Made by a program: the position numbers and the translations under genes. From Methylococcales bacterium (GTDB lineage Bacteria; Pseudomonadota; Gammaproteobacteria; Methylococcales; Methylomonadaceae): 64,000 nt of DNA. Below are positions 1 through 10,068 of the stretch, in pieces. The stretch is taken from NCBI GenBank assembly GCA_030949405.1, contig JAUZSN010000002.1:1054001-1118000 (forward strand), written 5' to 3'. Numbering within the stretch: position 1 is the first letter of the stretch; each line of letters begins with the position of its first letter. Under the pieces are notes generated by a model. It had not been told where the DNA came from. It saw only the letters and a list, made by a program, of their open reading frames with translations, and ran no database searches.

Positions 1-2
1 CA

Positions 3-647
3 GGTTATGTCACACATTCAATTACTGAATGTTTTATTGAAAACCTTCAATACTTTCCTGTTTTACTACCTGACATTAAAGAATCCCCTACCGATGCCTT
101 TGAGCATTTACGTTTACATAATGGAACAATATGGCGTTGGAATAGACCTTTAATTGGATTTGATAAGGATGGAACTCCGCATATTCGTGTGGAGCATCGG
201 GTTCCTGCCGCAGGGCCTACCGTCATTGATTCCATTGCGAATGCGGCCTTTTATTATGGTTTAACCCAGAATTTATGTGATGAAATCATCGCAAATGGTA
301 CCCTCATTCCATTTAGTTATGCCAAAAAGAACTTTTATTCAGCGGCGCGTTATGGGTTAGATGCGCCTGTTGAATGGCTAAACTATAAAAAATATTCATT
401 ACACAACTTACTTAATCAAGAGTTGTTACAACGTGCAAGCCAAGGATTAGCAACTTTAGGGGTTGATCGGGATGAAAGTGATTTTTATTTAGAAATTATT
501 CGTCAGCGTATTAAAAGCCGACAAACAGGGAGTGTATGGCAACGTCAATTTGTTCAAATTCAAGGGGCTGATTTCAAAACGATGACCCAACACTATTTAG
601 CGAATCAGCAAATGGGTAAACCTGTAGGCACATGGAGTCTTTATTAA
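3..647 (+). CDS. GCS2-type glutamate-cysteine ligase family protein (5' partial)
   Basis: The reading frame is open from the first bases of the window, so the start lies upstream; 214 C-terminal residues are visible. The motifs WRWNRP and VEHRVPAAGP, followed by a helical C-terminus ending in GTWSLY, match the carboxylate-amine ligase family related to YbdK and plant-type gamma-glutamylcysteine synthetase (GCS2). Such enzymes join glutamate or a similar acid to an amine using ATP; the true substrate cannot be read from sequence. An internal GTG at 189 could be mistaken for the start, but conserved family sequence continues upstream of it. Only one base separates its stop from the next gene, a deacylase, so the two are probably co-transcribed and may act on the same amide-linked metabolite (inference). 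Confidence 0.75.
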   Translation, partial: GYVTHSITECFIENLQYFPVLLPDIKESPTDAFEHLRLHNGTIWRWNRPLIGFDKDGTPHIRVEHRVPAAGPTVIDSIANAAFYYGLTQNLCDEIIANGTLIPFSYAKKNFYSAARYGLDAPVEWLNYKKYSLHNLLNQELLQRASQGLATLGVDRDESDFYLEIIRQRIKSRQTGSVWQRQFVQIQGADFKTMTQHYLANQQMGKPVGTWSLY

Positions 648-648
648 A

Positions 649-1659
649 ATGTTACCGCTTAAACAATTGGATTATTTACCCGATGCACTATTAACAGCAA
701 CACCGCAAACATTGCATCAGTTTTTTCCACACCCCACGCTTATTCATTTATCAGGTAAAGACCCGCACCCCTTATTTGTCTCGATATTATTACATGGGAA
801 TGAAACCACCAGTTTTTTAGCCATTCAAGCGTTATTAAAAAAATATCGACAACAACAACTCCCACGAGCATTAACTATTTTTTTAGGGAATACGGTAGCG
901 GCGAGTAAAGGGCTTCGGCGTTTAGATGGGCAAGCGGATTTTAATCGAATATGGCCAGGAACAGAATTAGCGGCGTGTGCAGAAACCCGACTCGCCTCTG
1001 AAATTTTTGAGATCATGAAGCGGCGTGATCTATTTGCAAGTATTGATATACATAATAATACCGGGTTAAATCCGCATTATGCTTGTGTCAATAAACAGGA
1101 TGACCACTATTTACAATTAGCCCGACTTTTTAGTCGGCTGGTGGTTTATTTTTTACATCCTACGGGCGTGCAATCAATGGCATTTTCAACGTTATGTCCC
1201 GCCGTCACCGTAGAATGTGGACATTCTGGACAGCAGCAAGGAACGGATCACGCATTAGAATATCTTAATAGTTGTTTGCATTTAACAAAATTAGCCGATC
1301 ACCCCGTATTACCTCAAGATATTGATTTATTTAATACCGTTGCGGTGGTTAAAATTTCGCCTAAACTAAAATTTAGTTTTGAGGATCGTAACGCGACTTT
1401 ACTCTTAGATCCCGAAATTGAGCGAATGAATTTTACCGAAATTCCCATTGGAACACGCTTTGGAATTGTGAATCAAAGTGAAGACATTCCGCTTTTAGTT
1501 TTTGAAGAAAAAGGTCAATGTGTCACGGATAAATTTTTTACCCTAGAAAATAATCAGTTACTCATTCGCCGAAAAATGATGCCATCCATGCTAACTTTAG
1601 ATGAACGGGTTATTAAGCAAGATTGTTTATGTTATTTAATGGAGCGTATTGATTTATGA
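649..1659 (+). CDS. Succinylglutamate desuccinylase/aspartoacylase-type M14 metallohydrolase
   Basis: This 336-residue protein resembles the AstE/aspartoacylase branch of zinc carboxypeptidases. The zinc ligands appear as H49-x2-E52 in LLHGNET and H135 in SIDIHNN; E189 in VTVECGHSG is the likely catalytic glutamate. Family members hydrolyse N-acyl amino acids in the cytoplasm, and no signal peptide is present. The gene starts one base after the stop of the GCS2-type ligase and overlaps the next gene by four bases, so the three form a tight operon. A ligase beside a deacylase suggests paired synthesis and removal of an acyl or glutamyl group, but this is inferred from position only. Confidence 0.8.
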   Translation: MLPLKQLDYLPDALLTATPQTLHQFFPHPTLIHLSGKDPHPLFVSILLHGNETTSFLAIQALLKKYRQQQLPRALTIFLGNTVAASKGLRRLDGQADFNRIWPGTELAACAETRLASEIFEIMKRRDLFASIDIHNNTGLNPHYACVNKQDDHYLQLARLFSRLVVYFLHPTGVQSMAFSTLCPAVTVECGHSGQQQGTDHALEYLNSCLHLTKLADHPVLPQDIDLFNTVAVVKISPKLKFSFEDRNATLLLDPEIERMNFTEIPIGTRFGIVNQSEDIPLLVFEEKGQCVTDKFFTLENNQLLIRRKMMPSMLTLDERVIKQDCLCYLMERIDL

Positions 1660-2102
1660 AATTTTGGGAAACGAAAGCACTTGAGGAAATGACCACCGAC
1701 GAATGGGAATCATTATGTGATAGCTGCGGTAAGTGTTGTTTAGTTAAGCTGGAAGATGAGGATACGGGGGATATTTATTTTACCCGTGTGGTCTGTAATT
1801 TAATTGAATTTAAAACCTGTCGTTGCAGTCGTTATTTAGAACGATGCACCCTCGTCCCTGAGTGCATTGATTTAAAACAAGATGCTAACTTTAAAAACTA
1901 TACTTGGCTGCCAAAAACCTGTGCGTATCGACTCCTTGCCGATAATAAACCGCTTCCTTCTTGGCATCCTTTAATAACAGGGGATCCTTTAAGTGTCCGT
2001 GATGCAGGAGTCAGTATTCAAAGTTATGCCATTAAAGAATCCGAGGTGGATGATGAGGATTTAGAAGACTATATTATTGATTGGGATAAAAAAATTATCT
2101 AA
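1656..2102 (+). CDS. YcgN/UPF0260 family cysteine-cluster protein
   Basis: The 148-residue product begins with the typical MKFWETKALEEM segment and carries a dense cysteine cluster, C21-x2-C24-x2-CC, followed by further cysteines in CRCSRY, RCTLVPEC and KTCAY. This matches YcgN/UPF0260, a widespread gammaproteobacterial family thought to bind zinc or an iron-sulfur cluster; its function is not established. The ATG overlaps the upstream deacylase stop in an ATGA arrangement, which supports translational coupling. The gene converges on the nuclease gene downstream with only 8 bases between the two stops. Confidence 0.85.
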   Translation: MKFWETKALEEMTTDEWESLCDSCGKCCLVKLEDEDTGDIYFTRVVCNLIEFKTCRCSRYLERCTLVPECIDLKQDANFKNYTWLPKTCAYRLLADNKPLPSWHPLITGDPLSVRDAGVSIQSYAIKESEVDDEDLEDYIIDWDKKII

Positions 2103-2110
2103 TCAAGTCA

Positions 2111-2632
2111 TTACCAATCGTCTTTTTTTCCGCCATCATAGGATTTAGCTAACCGACTCTCAATTAAAATTTTAGCTAAATCACGGCGATCACAAAATAC
2201 GCTGGCTAACAATCGACCGTATTTATCTTTTGTACTGACATTATACAAATGAATCGTGCCTGCCTTTTCAATCTCTTCGGTGGCAATCTCTTTCGCTTTA
2301 ATCGCCTTTTTCTTAACTTTGGGGTTTTTATCTTTCATTTCAGGGGTATCAATTCCACGAAGCCGAATCCCCACAGGTTTTTTATCAATAGGGTTATGGC
2401 CCTTAACATAGGCAAAAAAAGTATCGCCATCATAAATCCGATCTATTTTTTTTACTTTGGTATGCCATATACAATTGGGTAATTTTTCAGGTAAAGGGTC
2501 TCGACGTTGAAAAAAATATTTAATGCCCTCGATAATAGCAAAAATAATAATAACAAACCCCGTTATTATATAAAGTGCGTAAAGCGGGTTTGCCTGTATT
2601 AAGACGGCAACGCCTAAAATGGTATCATTCAT
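2111..2632 (-). CDS. Membrane-anchored thermonuclease (SNase) family protein
   Basis: Residues 1-35 form one hydrophobic membrane segment; a staphylococcal-nuclease-like OB fold follows. Visible motifs are DRIYDGDTFFAY, RLRGIDTPEM and DKYGRLLASV, which supply the calcium-binding aspartates and the two catalytic arginines of SNase. The 173-residue length fits a single SNase domain plus anchor. A calcium-dependent phosphodiesterase facing the periplasm or outside is the likely role, for example in nucleic acid scavenging. It stands alone on the minus strand. Confidence 0.85.
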   Translation of the reverse strand: MNDTILGVAVLIQANPLYALYIITGFVIIIFAIIEGIKYFFQRRDPLPEKLPNCIWHTKVKKIDRIYDGDTFFAYVKGHNPIDKKPVGIRLRGIDTPEMKDKNPKVKKKAIKAKEIATEEIEKAGTIHLYNVSTKDKYGRLLASVFCDRRDLAKILIESRLAKSYDGGKKDDW

Positions 2633-2876
2633 AATTTATGTGCATCATGTAAAACTAAACTGGTTAAGCGGGCGTTTAAACCCCATTTTATTTTTTATCG
2701 GTTTCAGGGGGGGTTATCATTACTCATGTTATGAGCGTTTCACAGAAGAAAATTTAAATTCTAAAAAATTAGGGTATTTATACGGTTTAACCCCACTTCA
2801 AAATGAAGTGTCGTTACCAAACTACTTCCGTACATGCTAATATACTAACTTTATAAACTTTCTGGAATAGCCCTTC

Positions 2877-3378
2877 GTGAACTCTTTTTATTTAAAATTA
2901 TTCGTTGCCTTTATTTTTTCTATTCTCTCACTGACGAGTCAAGCAGAATCCAAAACAGATAAAAAAGAGGCGGCCGTACTTCAACTTCCTGCTGAGATTA
3001 AGCCGTTACTGCTTGAAGAAATGCAGCAGTTACAGCAGGGTATGATGAATTTGATTCCAGCCGTTGTCAGTGGAAACTGGGAAGAAATTACTCATATAGC
3101 TAAAAAAAATGCAACACAGTTATATCATGAAACAAAAATTAACACCTGAGCAGATGCAGGCATTACATAAAAGTTTACCTGCTGCGTTCATTCATTTAGA
3201 TCATAACTTTCATCGTTCTGCGGGAATGTTAGCGCATGTGGCGGAAGAGAAAAAAATGGAACTGGTCAATTTTTATGTTTATAAATTAACGGAAGCCTGT
3301 GTGCAATGCCATACCCATTATGCTCAACAAAAATTTCCTGCGTTGAGTCAGGTGAGTAAACCAACAAAACATCATTAA
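2877..3378 (+). pseudogene. Cytochrome c'-like protein, frameshifted in an A8 run
   Basis: Two overlapping frames encode the halves of one protein. The first (GTG at 2877) has a signal peptide ending near SQA and the helix LEEMQQLQQGMMNLIPAVVSGNW. The second holds MKQKLTPEQMQALHKSLPAAFIHLD and the haem site C-V-Q-C-H near the C-terminus, the arrangement of a four-helix cytochrome c' or c556. Removing one A from the A8 run at 3102-3109 joins them in frame. The intact product would be a small periplasmic haem protein; roles in nitric oxide binding or electron transfer are known for the family. It may be a real mutation or a sequencing error. A strong hairpin terminator follows. Confidence 0.7.
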
Positions 3379-3488
3379 AAACGCGAATACCGATTAACCA
3401 CGTTTACCTGATTTGAATTATAGGTTGTCATTATTTTAACATTCAAGCGATTTATACCCCTAACTTGGGTCATCGAATAGGTTCATAC

Positions 3489-3510
3489 CCGCGATTAAAA
3501 TCGCGGTTTT
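3489..3510 (+). terminator. Hairpin terminator after the cytochrome c' gene
   Basis: CCGCGAT-TAAA-ATCGCGG is a perfect seven-pair stem with a four-base loop, followed directly by TTTT. It lies about 110 bases after the cytochrome stop and can also face lolA transcription from the other side. Confidence 0.6.
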
Positions 3511-3570
3511 GTGCGCATGGAGTCTAGGTTAAAAATAACGAGGTCTTGTGTGAGATTATTGTTAACGCGA

Positions 3571-4186
3571 TTAATCTTCAAAGACATCCGCACCTTCGGG
3601 AAGAATAAAAACAAAAGCTTTATCCTCTAATTTAGGGTTTATTTTAACCTCAGAGAAATAAATTCGAGTCAACTGTCCAAAATTATCATTCAATTCCATC
3701 ACCGCTAAAACCCCCCTCATTTAACCCCATTAAAATATATTTAAAGCTGGTTTCTTCATTTTTAGGAATGAGTTTTATCCATGATAAACCCTCATTTTTT
3801 CCTTGCGCTTCAAGATTAAACTCCTTATCAATATTAACTTCACCACTTAATAATAAAGCAGGCGTAGACCCCATTGACTTATCTAATTTTTTAATCGTCA
3901 CTTGTTCTAAATCCGCATCATAAAACCAGACTTTTCCTGCATTAGAAACGATTTCTTGAATAAAAGGTTTTTGATAGACCCAACGAAATTTTCCTGGACG
4001 GCTTAAGGTAAACAAGCCTTCACTGGTTTGTTTTATTTTATTATCCTTATCGAAAACAACTTGTTTAAATTTTGAGGTCAGGGTTTGAGAATTGGCTAAA
4101 AATTCTTTTAATTGTTTAATCGGTTCTTGTGCCATCACAACATTAAAAGGCAAAAGGAAGGTAATAATTAAAAATAATTTTTTCAT
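3571..4186 (-). pseudogene. lolA: Outer-membrane lipoprotein carrier LolA, frameshifted in a G6 run
   Basis: The first 162 or so residues are a clear LolA: signal peptide ending VVMA, then LKEFLANSQTLTSKFKQVV, GKFRWVYQKPF and VWFYDADLEQVTI. LolA carries lipoproteins through the periplasm from LolCDE to LolB. The uninterrupted frame ends early at 3686, just after a run of six Gs on the coding strand (C6 at 3711-3716). In the neighbouring frame the family C-terminus continues as VLAVMELNDNFGQLTRIYF and ends ADVFED at 3571. Dropping one G restores a 204-residue protein. lolA is normally essential, so a sequencing error or recent slippage is more likely than true loss. Confidence 0.85.
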
Positions 4187-4473
4187 AAATTTGAGTCGCT
4201 AAAAAGCTAGGTAATTTCGTTAAGAGAAAAAAGTGATCGACAACTATTACACAAAAGTAGATAAGATTTAAATTTATTTTTAAAAATTTGAGACCCGCGC
4301 GTGAGCTGTTTTTGATTTCTGGGCAATTACCCTAAAATAGACTAAAAAGGCCTAATTAGTCGGATAACGTTTAAAGTATAAGAATTAGGCTTATAATATC
4401 GTTTTAATAGAGTGGGGGCATCATCTAAATTTTAAGCCCTATTTTTTTACGTTTAACCTTTATAATTATCATT

Positions 4474-5793
4474 ATGTCAAAAGCTCCTCATGTTGGATTT
4501 ATTAGCCTCGGTTGCCCTAAAGCTCTGGTCGATAGTGAACAAATATTAACTAAATTACGTGTTGAAGGCTATCAAGTCTCAGGGACTTACGAAGAAGCCG
4601 ATTTGGTGATTGTAAATACGTGTGGCTTTATTGATGCGGCGGTTGAAGAATCGTTGGAAAGTATTGGGGAGGCGATGGCTAAGAATGGTAAGGTTATTGT
4701 CACGGGCTGCTTGGGAAGTCGTGAGGATGAAATTAGAGAAAAATACCCTCAAGTGTTAAAGGTGACAGGGGCTCATGCAGCGGATGAGGTTCTTGACGCG
4801 GTTCATGAAAATTTAGCTCGACCTCACGCCCCTTTCTTAGATTTACTTCCCCCCCAAGGCGTTAAATTAACCCCCGATCATTATGCCTATTTAAAAATAT
4901 CAGAAGGTTGCAATCATCGCTGTAGTTTTTGTATTATTCCTTCATTACGCGGTGATTTGGTGAGTCGTCCCGTGGATGATGTCTTATTAGAAGCTCAACG
5001 ATTAGCCAATGCGGGGGTCAAAGAGTTATTAGTGGTTTCTCAAGATACCAGTGCGTATGGTTTAGATTTAAAGTATCAATCACGTTATTGGCAAGGCAAT
5101 AAAATTGAGAGTCGTTTTTATGATTTAGCGGCGGCTTTGGGCGATTTAGGAATTTGGGTACGAATGCACTATGTTTACCCTTATCCCCATGTTGATAAGG
5201 TCATCCCCTTGATGGCAGAAGGTAAAATACTCCCCTATTTAGACATTCCGTTTCAACATGCAACAAGTCGGATTTTAAAATCCATGAAACGTCCCGCTGC
5301 CACAGAGAATAATTTAGAACGAATTAAAGCATGGCGTTCTATTTGTCCTGATATTACGTTACGCAGCACCTTTATCGTGGGTTTTCCAGGTGAAACAGAG
5401 CAGGATTTTGACGAATTATTAGGCTTTTTAACCGAAGCTCAATTAGACCGTGTGGGTGCATTTGCCTATTCACCTGTAAAAGGGGCGGTTGCAAATGAAC
5501 TGCCTAATTCGGTAGCCGAAGAGGTCAAACAAGAACGGTTGCAACGTTTTATGGCGCATCAAGCAACGATTAGCGCAGCGCGTTTACAACAGCGTATAGG
5601 GTCTTTTGAAACCGTGTTAATTGATGAGGTTGTTGAAGAGGGGGCGGTTGCGCGGAGTCACGCGGATGCCCCCGAAATTGATGGGCAAGTTTTTATTGAT
5701 GGGGCAACGCATTTACAGGTCGGTGAGTTTGTTGATGTGGTGATAGAAGACGCGGATGACTATGATTTATGGGCGCATTTACCGTCTGATTAA
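4474..5793 (+). CDS. rimO: Ribosomal protein S12 methylthiotransferase RimO
   Basis: This 439-residue radical-SAM enzyme has all three parts of RimO. The N-terminal UPF0004 domain carries cluster cysteines C14, C50 and C79. The radical-SAM core has C146-x3-C150-x2-C153 in [11 protein letters not shown], and a TRAM domain sits at the C-terminus ([20 protein letters not shown]). The [13 protein letters not shown] start is diagnostic of RimO rather than MiaB. It adds a methylthio group to an aspartate of ribosomal protein S12. It is transcribed away from lolA across a 287-base AT-rich gap that should hold both promoters. Confidence 0.95.
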   Translation: MSKAPHVGFISLGCPKALVDSEQILTKLRVEGYQVSGTYEEADLVIVNTCGFIDAAVEESLESIGEAMAKNGKVIVTGCLGSREDEIREKYPQVLKVTGAHAADEVLDAVHENLARPHAPFLDLLPPQGVKLTPDHYAYLKISEGCNHRCSFCIIPSLRGDLVSRPVDDVLLEAQRLANAGVKELLVVSQDTSAYGLDLKYQSRYWQGNKIESRFYDLAAALGDLGIWVRMHYVYPYPHVDKVIPLMAEGKILPYLDIPFQHATSRILKSMKRPAATENNLERIKAWRSICPDITLRSTFIVGFPGETEQDFDELLGFLTEAQLDRVGAFAYSPVKGAVANELPNSVAEEVKQERLQRFMAHQATISAARLQQRIGSFETVLIDEVVEEGAVARSHADAPEIDGQVFIDGATHLQVGEFVDVVIEDADDYDLWAHLPSD

Positions 5794-5921
5794 TAACCCG
5801 ATAATTCAATAAATTATTTTTTGTCATGGGTAGCGATCAATGCTTTTTCTCATGACATTATTTTAAAAATTAACTTTATCTGTTTAGCTGAGATATGGGA
5901 ACAAACTAAAATTATTTTCTA

Positions 5922-6577
5922 ATGAAACCACGTGTATACATGAAATTTTTATTATTCATAATGCTTATTTTACCTTCGATGGCATTCTCACATCAGGGAA
6001 GGACAGATGCGGATGGTTGCCATAATGATACTATAAGTAATCTTGGCTATCACTGTAATTATAATATTTCTGTGTCAACCGAACCTGTTAATTTAGTAAC
6101 ATTCAATCCATCTGTAGAGTTTAATCCGCCGATAACCTCTGAACCCTCTGTAGAATCTAATCCACCGATAATACTCGAAGATCCTATAATTTCGGTCGTT
6201 AGGACTACGTTACCGATACAAGCTTATGATTGGTCTGTAAGTGAATGGAATAATTGTCCAGGTCATGGGGGAAGTACACATAGAAAGGTGTATTGTAAAA
6301 ATTCAATAGGAGAAGCCGTTAATGATTCTTATTGTTCAAAAGTTAAACCGTTATCCATATCTATTTGCAAAATAAGTACTTGTGACATAACGCCTTATTC
6401 ACCCCTTCCAAGACCTAGTAAAAACTGTACTGTTCTACGCTCAAAGGTTGCTTACTTAACAAGCTCATACGATGGTAATACCGCTCATTTATCCTGTGTT
6501 TATACATCAAAAGGTATCTTTGATATTAAATTAACGTTAGTCAACGGCAGTTTTAATGTTGTTGTGTTGAATAAAAT
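5922..6577 (+). pseudogene. Secreted YHYH/HNH nuclease-like gene, 5' half (split by IS)
   Basis: The first 218 codons encode a signal peptide (cleavage near MAFS/H) followed by HQGRTDADGCHND and GYHCN, a variant of the YHYH motif found at the mature N-terminus of secreted nuclease-like proteins. A proline-rich linker with two related NPPI units and a cysteine-rich segment follow. The frame runs into an insertion sequence at 6578. The last eight bases, AATAAAAT (6570-6577), are repeated at 8279-8286. Joining across one copy restores the in-frame sequence VVVLNKIEQCEKY, giving a protein of about 427 residues. Secretion and nuclease activity of the intact protein are inferred. Confidence 0.75.
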
Positions 6578-8278
6578 GGCTACCAATTTAAGACGGGACA
6601 TCCAGCAATTTCAAAGGGTTAGAAAACACACGCTTTCGACTATTTCTAGGAAGCGGTAACTCGCCCATTTCATTCAGTAGCCATGAAAACAAGTCTGGAA
6701 ACTCGGTATCAAATAAACGCATGGCGGCGGTTGTGCCATCCTCACGTTTGATTCCGTAGTTATGAATGACCGTCAACGCGTTTAATCGCTTTTTATTCAA
6801 ACCTCGCCCATTGCGATACATTTGCGATAAACAGCCATTTCGCCCTTCCACCGCAGATGAACTGCGTTGAAACTGCCTTGCCATATGCTCCGCCAATGTT
6901 AGCCATCGCTGCATTTCACTGATTGATAACTTTGCACTAAATGGGTCTGATTTGAGCTTATCAGACGCGGTTTCCCAAGCTTTTCGATAGTTTTCCTTTG
7001 ACCTGCGGCTTTTAGTTTGTTCCATTTTCTGATGCCAATAAACAACGGGTAATAATGTTGTGGTCAACCAATATTCGGTATCCGCATCAAGCCCCAAATT
7101 TTGCAAGGTTTCGCGTACCCAAAGCCACCAAAAACTGATGGATACCGCTAACGGTTTTATTTGATTACGAAACTTTTTCATCACGCCTTTATGATCGTTA
7201 ATCCCTTGTTTTTCCGCTATTTTTTCAAAGGCTCGCGCTCTTAACTCTAGCAACTTCTCAACCTGTTCCGCATCGTTTCTACGACTATCATTGAGTGAAA
7301 AAGGATGAACTTCATCCGCAATCCCTTGTAAGTTTTCGTGATAATCTGTTTGTATTTTTTGGCTTCTTCAAGCTCTTTTTCAGCCGTTATCCGTGTTGTT
7401 TTAAGTCCAATAATTTTCTGCATCGTTGCCGTTTTAGAAACAGTAGACTCTGCGGTTTGCGCTGCTTGCCGCTGTTTTTCAGCCCTTGCTGCACGCCTGC
7501 CGATTTTCGCGCCTAACCAGCGACTCATATCTTGTTGAGCATGAAAAATATCTGCCCCCGATTCGCACTTAAACCCCGTCACTGCCATTTTTATCAACGC
7601 CTTAGCGCGATCACTAATCGCATGATTAACCTCAATGCCTAATGATTCTAATCGTGGCGAAACCTTTTATACCAAGTATCGTAGCACCTATCATCGCTAA
7701 TATCTTCCAACAAAAGATAGCCAGAACGTAAGTCCATTAAAACTAAAATCATAAAGTTGCCGAAAAAGTCTCATCCAGCCCAGCAACAACTTTACGTGTT
7801 TGTTTTTTCACACTTTTTCGCATTCTTGCTGAAACTGCGGCAATAAGACTTCCATTTTATTGATTTGAGTCCTGCAGTGCGTCGGGTGATACGCCCACAT
7901 GGGTGTCAATCCGTATCATTTTAAAAAACAGCGATAAAGTCTCTGCACCTACGCCTGCCTTTAATCCAAAGACATACAAGGCGGAAAACACCATTAATCT
8001 TTGCCAAGAACTACCTGCCTCGGTTTCCCATAATGATGATTCAGGATGTCGATTTCGCTTTGTTTGCGCTTGACGATGACGATGCACACTGCTTTTTGAG
8101 CGACCAACAATTGAAGCTAAGTTACGAACAGTTTGCTTGCCTGTTGTTGTAATTTCAGCGATAATTGCGTGACTAGCTGCGCGTATTTTCTGTGTTGTTC
8201 TGTTTTTTTAGTCATTAACCTATGATACAAGAATATCGCAGTTAGTTCTTTATTTTGTCCCGTCTTAAGTTGGTAGCC
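6578..8278 (-). mobile_element. 1.7-kb insertion sequence with 23-bp inverted ends and 8-bp target duplication
   Basis: The left end begins GGCTACCAATTTAAGACGGG and the right end is its inverted copy with one mismatch (22 of 23 positions: 6578-6600 and 8256-8278). The flanks carry the direct repeat AATAAAAT (6570-6577 and 8279-8286), so both borders are exact. One transposase frame reads leftward and uses the left inverted repeat for its stop codon. The family was not identified with confidence; an 8-bp duplication and a 23-bp terminal repeat beginning GG exclude IS3 and IS5 types. Several frameshifts suggest the copy is inactive, although the perfect target duplication argues that the insertion is not ancient. 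Confidence 0.9.
6588..8215 (-). pseudogene. Degenerate DDE-type transposase of the IS
   Basis: Fragments in different frames follow one another on the minus strand. First comes an N-terminal helix-turn-helix segment (GKQTVRNLASIVGRSKSSVH, near 8100-8170). A catalytic segment VVAGLDETF then GNFMILVLMDLRSGYL lies near 7700-7790, then NHAISDRAKALIKM near 7580-7630, then a lysine- and alanine-rich coiled coil (7247-7597). The C-terminal domain (6588-7253) contains SSAVEGRNGCLS. The aspartates in GLDET and SDRAK and the glutamate in AVEGR are candidate DDE residues. The C-terminal part resembles the DUF6399-type proteins found in bacterial transposases. At least four frameshifts interrupt it, so no full-length enzyme can be made from this copy as read. 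Confidence 0.75.
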
Positions 8279-8914
8279 AATAAAATAGAGCAATGTGAAA
8301 AATATAGTGCGAACTATTCATTTTTAACTCGTATGCTAACTATCTTTGACATTCGTATTGATAGTGAAAGCTATAGAGCCTCATTTGAGCAAAATAATTT
8401 TGGGGGACTTGATTTATTTTATTCACAAAACATTATTGCTAATCCTGAATTAACATTAAATTATAATCGGGATGATTGGGGCGATTGGATAGATGAAAAT
8501 AACGACTGTCAGAATACTCGGAATGAGGTTTTAGCTACATTTAATGAAATTACCCCAAATAATTGTACGGTATTAACAGGACAGTGGTTTGGTCCATATA
8601 CTCAAAAAGTTTTTTTTAATGCAAGTGATATTGATATTGACCACATTGTTCCCGTTTCGTATGCTCATAATCACGGAGGGGCTTATTGGTCTAAAGAATT
8701 AAAGCAACAATTTTATAACGATCAAGAAAATTTATTAGCCGTTTCTAAATTAGCAAATACAAGTAAAGGAAATAAACCCCCTACTGAATGGATGCCTGCT
8801 AATGGTAACTATGCTTGTCAATATGTTGATACTTTTTTATATATCGTTGATAAATATCATTTAAATTTATTAAATGAGGAAAGAAATACTATAACCAGTC
8901 AATGTACTAATTAA
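8279..8914 (+). pseudogene. Secreted YHYH/HNH nuclease-like gene, 3' half
   Basis: This is the continuation of the gene starting at 5922. It encodes the catalytic region: DIDIDHIVPVSYAHNHGG, then DQENLLAVSKLANTSKGNK and PPTEWMP. The DHIVP histidine, the later asparagine and the SKGNK-P-x-W-M-P ending match HNH nucleases of the DUF1524/GmrSD C-terminal type. The frame stays open into the IS end, so a spurious start appears at 8255 inside the right inverted repeat. The real start is at 5922. With the IS excised and one target copy kept, the two halves join without frame change. Confidence 0.75.
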
Positions 8915-9003
8915 GTCTCTTTCTTGTTATGTACAGCAATTAATGTGCTTTCTTACCGCTTTATTTTAAAATTATTTTAATTTTTTTATTCGAGGAAAAA
9001 TTT

Positions 9004-9474
9004 ATGTTAAATCAAAATGAGATAGCCCCGTCGTTTCAAAGTGTTAACCAGAAAAATCAATTAATAAACTCAACCGATTACTTGGGGAAAAAAAATATTG
9101 TTCTTTATTTTTATCCGAAAGATGATACCCCAGGTTGTACGATTGAAGCCAATGATTTTACGGCATTAGCGGATGAGTTTTCTAGTTTAGAGACAGTCGT
9201 TATCGGGGTTAGTAAAGACTCGTGTCAAAGCCATCAAGCGTTTATTGATAAATTTTCGTTAAATCTGGAATTGTTAGCGGATACCTCGGGGGCGGTTTGT
9301 GAGGCTTATCAAGTTTGGCAAGAAGTTGAAAAAGAAGGCGTGAAAAAAATGAAAATTGTCCGCTCAACCTTTGTTATTGATAAAAAAGGCCAGTTAGCGA
9401 CCGCTTTGTATGCCGTCTCTCCTGACTCTCATGCACAGAAAATACTGGAAATTGTTAAATCACTAGCCCGTTAA
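9004..9474 (+). CDS. bcp: Thioredoxin-dependent peroxiredoxin, BCP/PrxQ type
   Basis: The 156-residue protein has the active-site segment YFYPKDDTPGC with peroxidatic C45 and T42, and lacks a signal peptide. It reduces hydroperoxides in the cytoplasm with electrons from thioredoxin. The resolving cysteine found five residues later in E. coli BCP is replaced by N50. A cysteine in SKDSCQSH could resolve the sulfenic acid instead, or the protein may use a one-cysteine mechanism. The start is supported by GAGGAAAA a few bases upstream. A hairpin terminator follows. Confidence 0.88.
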   Translation: MLNQNEIAPSFQSVNQKNQLINSTDYLGKKNIVLYFYPKDDTPGCTIEANDFTALADEFSSLETVVIGVSKDSCQSHQAFIDKFSLNLELLADTSGAVCEAYQVWQEVEKEGVKKMKIVRSTFVIDKKGQLATALYAVSPDSHAQKILEIVKSLAR

Positions 9475-9503
9475 TAATACCGACGGCACTATTGGTATAA
9501 TAT

Positions 9504-9529
9504 GGGCGTAACGATTTTTTTTTACGCCC
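9504..9529. terminator. Bidirectional hairpin between bcp and rppH
   Basis: GGGCGTAA and TTACGCCC form an eight-pair stem around a T-rich loop between two convergent genes, suitable for ending both transcripts. Confidence 0.6.
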
Positions 9530-9543
9530 GTATTGGTTAACGA

Positions 9544-10068
9544 TTAACGTCGCTGTTGTTTGGCTAGATACCCGTCGGCCTTTACGGGGATAACCTCGGG
9601 GATAAGTACAGCCCCTAATTCAGCCATTGCTTTGTGATAAACCTTACGTTTAAAGTACACCACATCTTTTAAGGGATGCCAATAATCTACCCACCGCCAA
9701 TTATCAAATTCAGGGGTGGGACTGCAATCAAAGCGAACATTCGACTCTGATGAAGTAAGCCGTAATATAAACCAAATTTGTTTTTGCCCGATGCAAAGAG
9801 GGAGTGAATTTTTGCGAATGAAACGTTCTGGCAAATTATAGCGTAACCAATAACGGGTTCGACCAAGCAACTCTACATGCTCTGATTCAAGCCCTGTTTC
9901 TTCCCATAATTCACGATACATTGCCGTTTCAGGATCTTCATGGTCATCAATTCCCCCTTGTGGAAATTGCCAAGAATTAACCCCCTTTCGTTTCGCCCAA
10001 AACACACAACCATTATCATTACAAAGGATAATACCGACATTAGCACGGTAACCTTTTGAGTCAATCAT
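9544..10068 (-). CDS. rppH: RNA pyrophosphohydrolase RppH
   Basis: The 174-residue protein starts [18 protein letters not shown], typical of RppH, and contains a complete Nudix box at residues 38-60 ([20 protein letters not shown]). RppH removes pyrophosphate from the 5' end of triphosphorylated mRNA and so starts decay by RNase E. QFPQGGID and the later RWVDYWHPL segment are typical of the proteobacterial enzyme. It is divergent from a HAD phosphatase gene; the 152-base gap should hold both promoters. Confidence 0.93.
   Translation of the reverse strand: MIDSKGYRANVGIILCNDNGCVFWAKRKGVNSWQFPQGGIDDHEDPETAMYRELWEETGLESEHVELLGRTRYWLRYNLPERFIRKNSLPLCIGQKQIWFILRLTSSESNVRFDCSPTPEFDNWRWVDYWHPLKDVVYFKRKVYHKAMAELGAVLIPEVIPVKADGYLAKQQRR

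Noticed and set aside
2619-2840. Frame of 73 codons overlapping the nuclease gene start
   Set aside because: No ribosome binding site, no recognisable sequence, and mostly promoter-like DNA upstream of the cytochrome gene.
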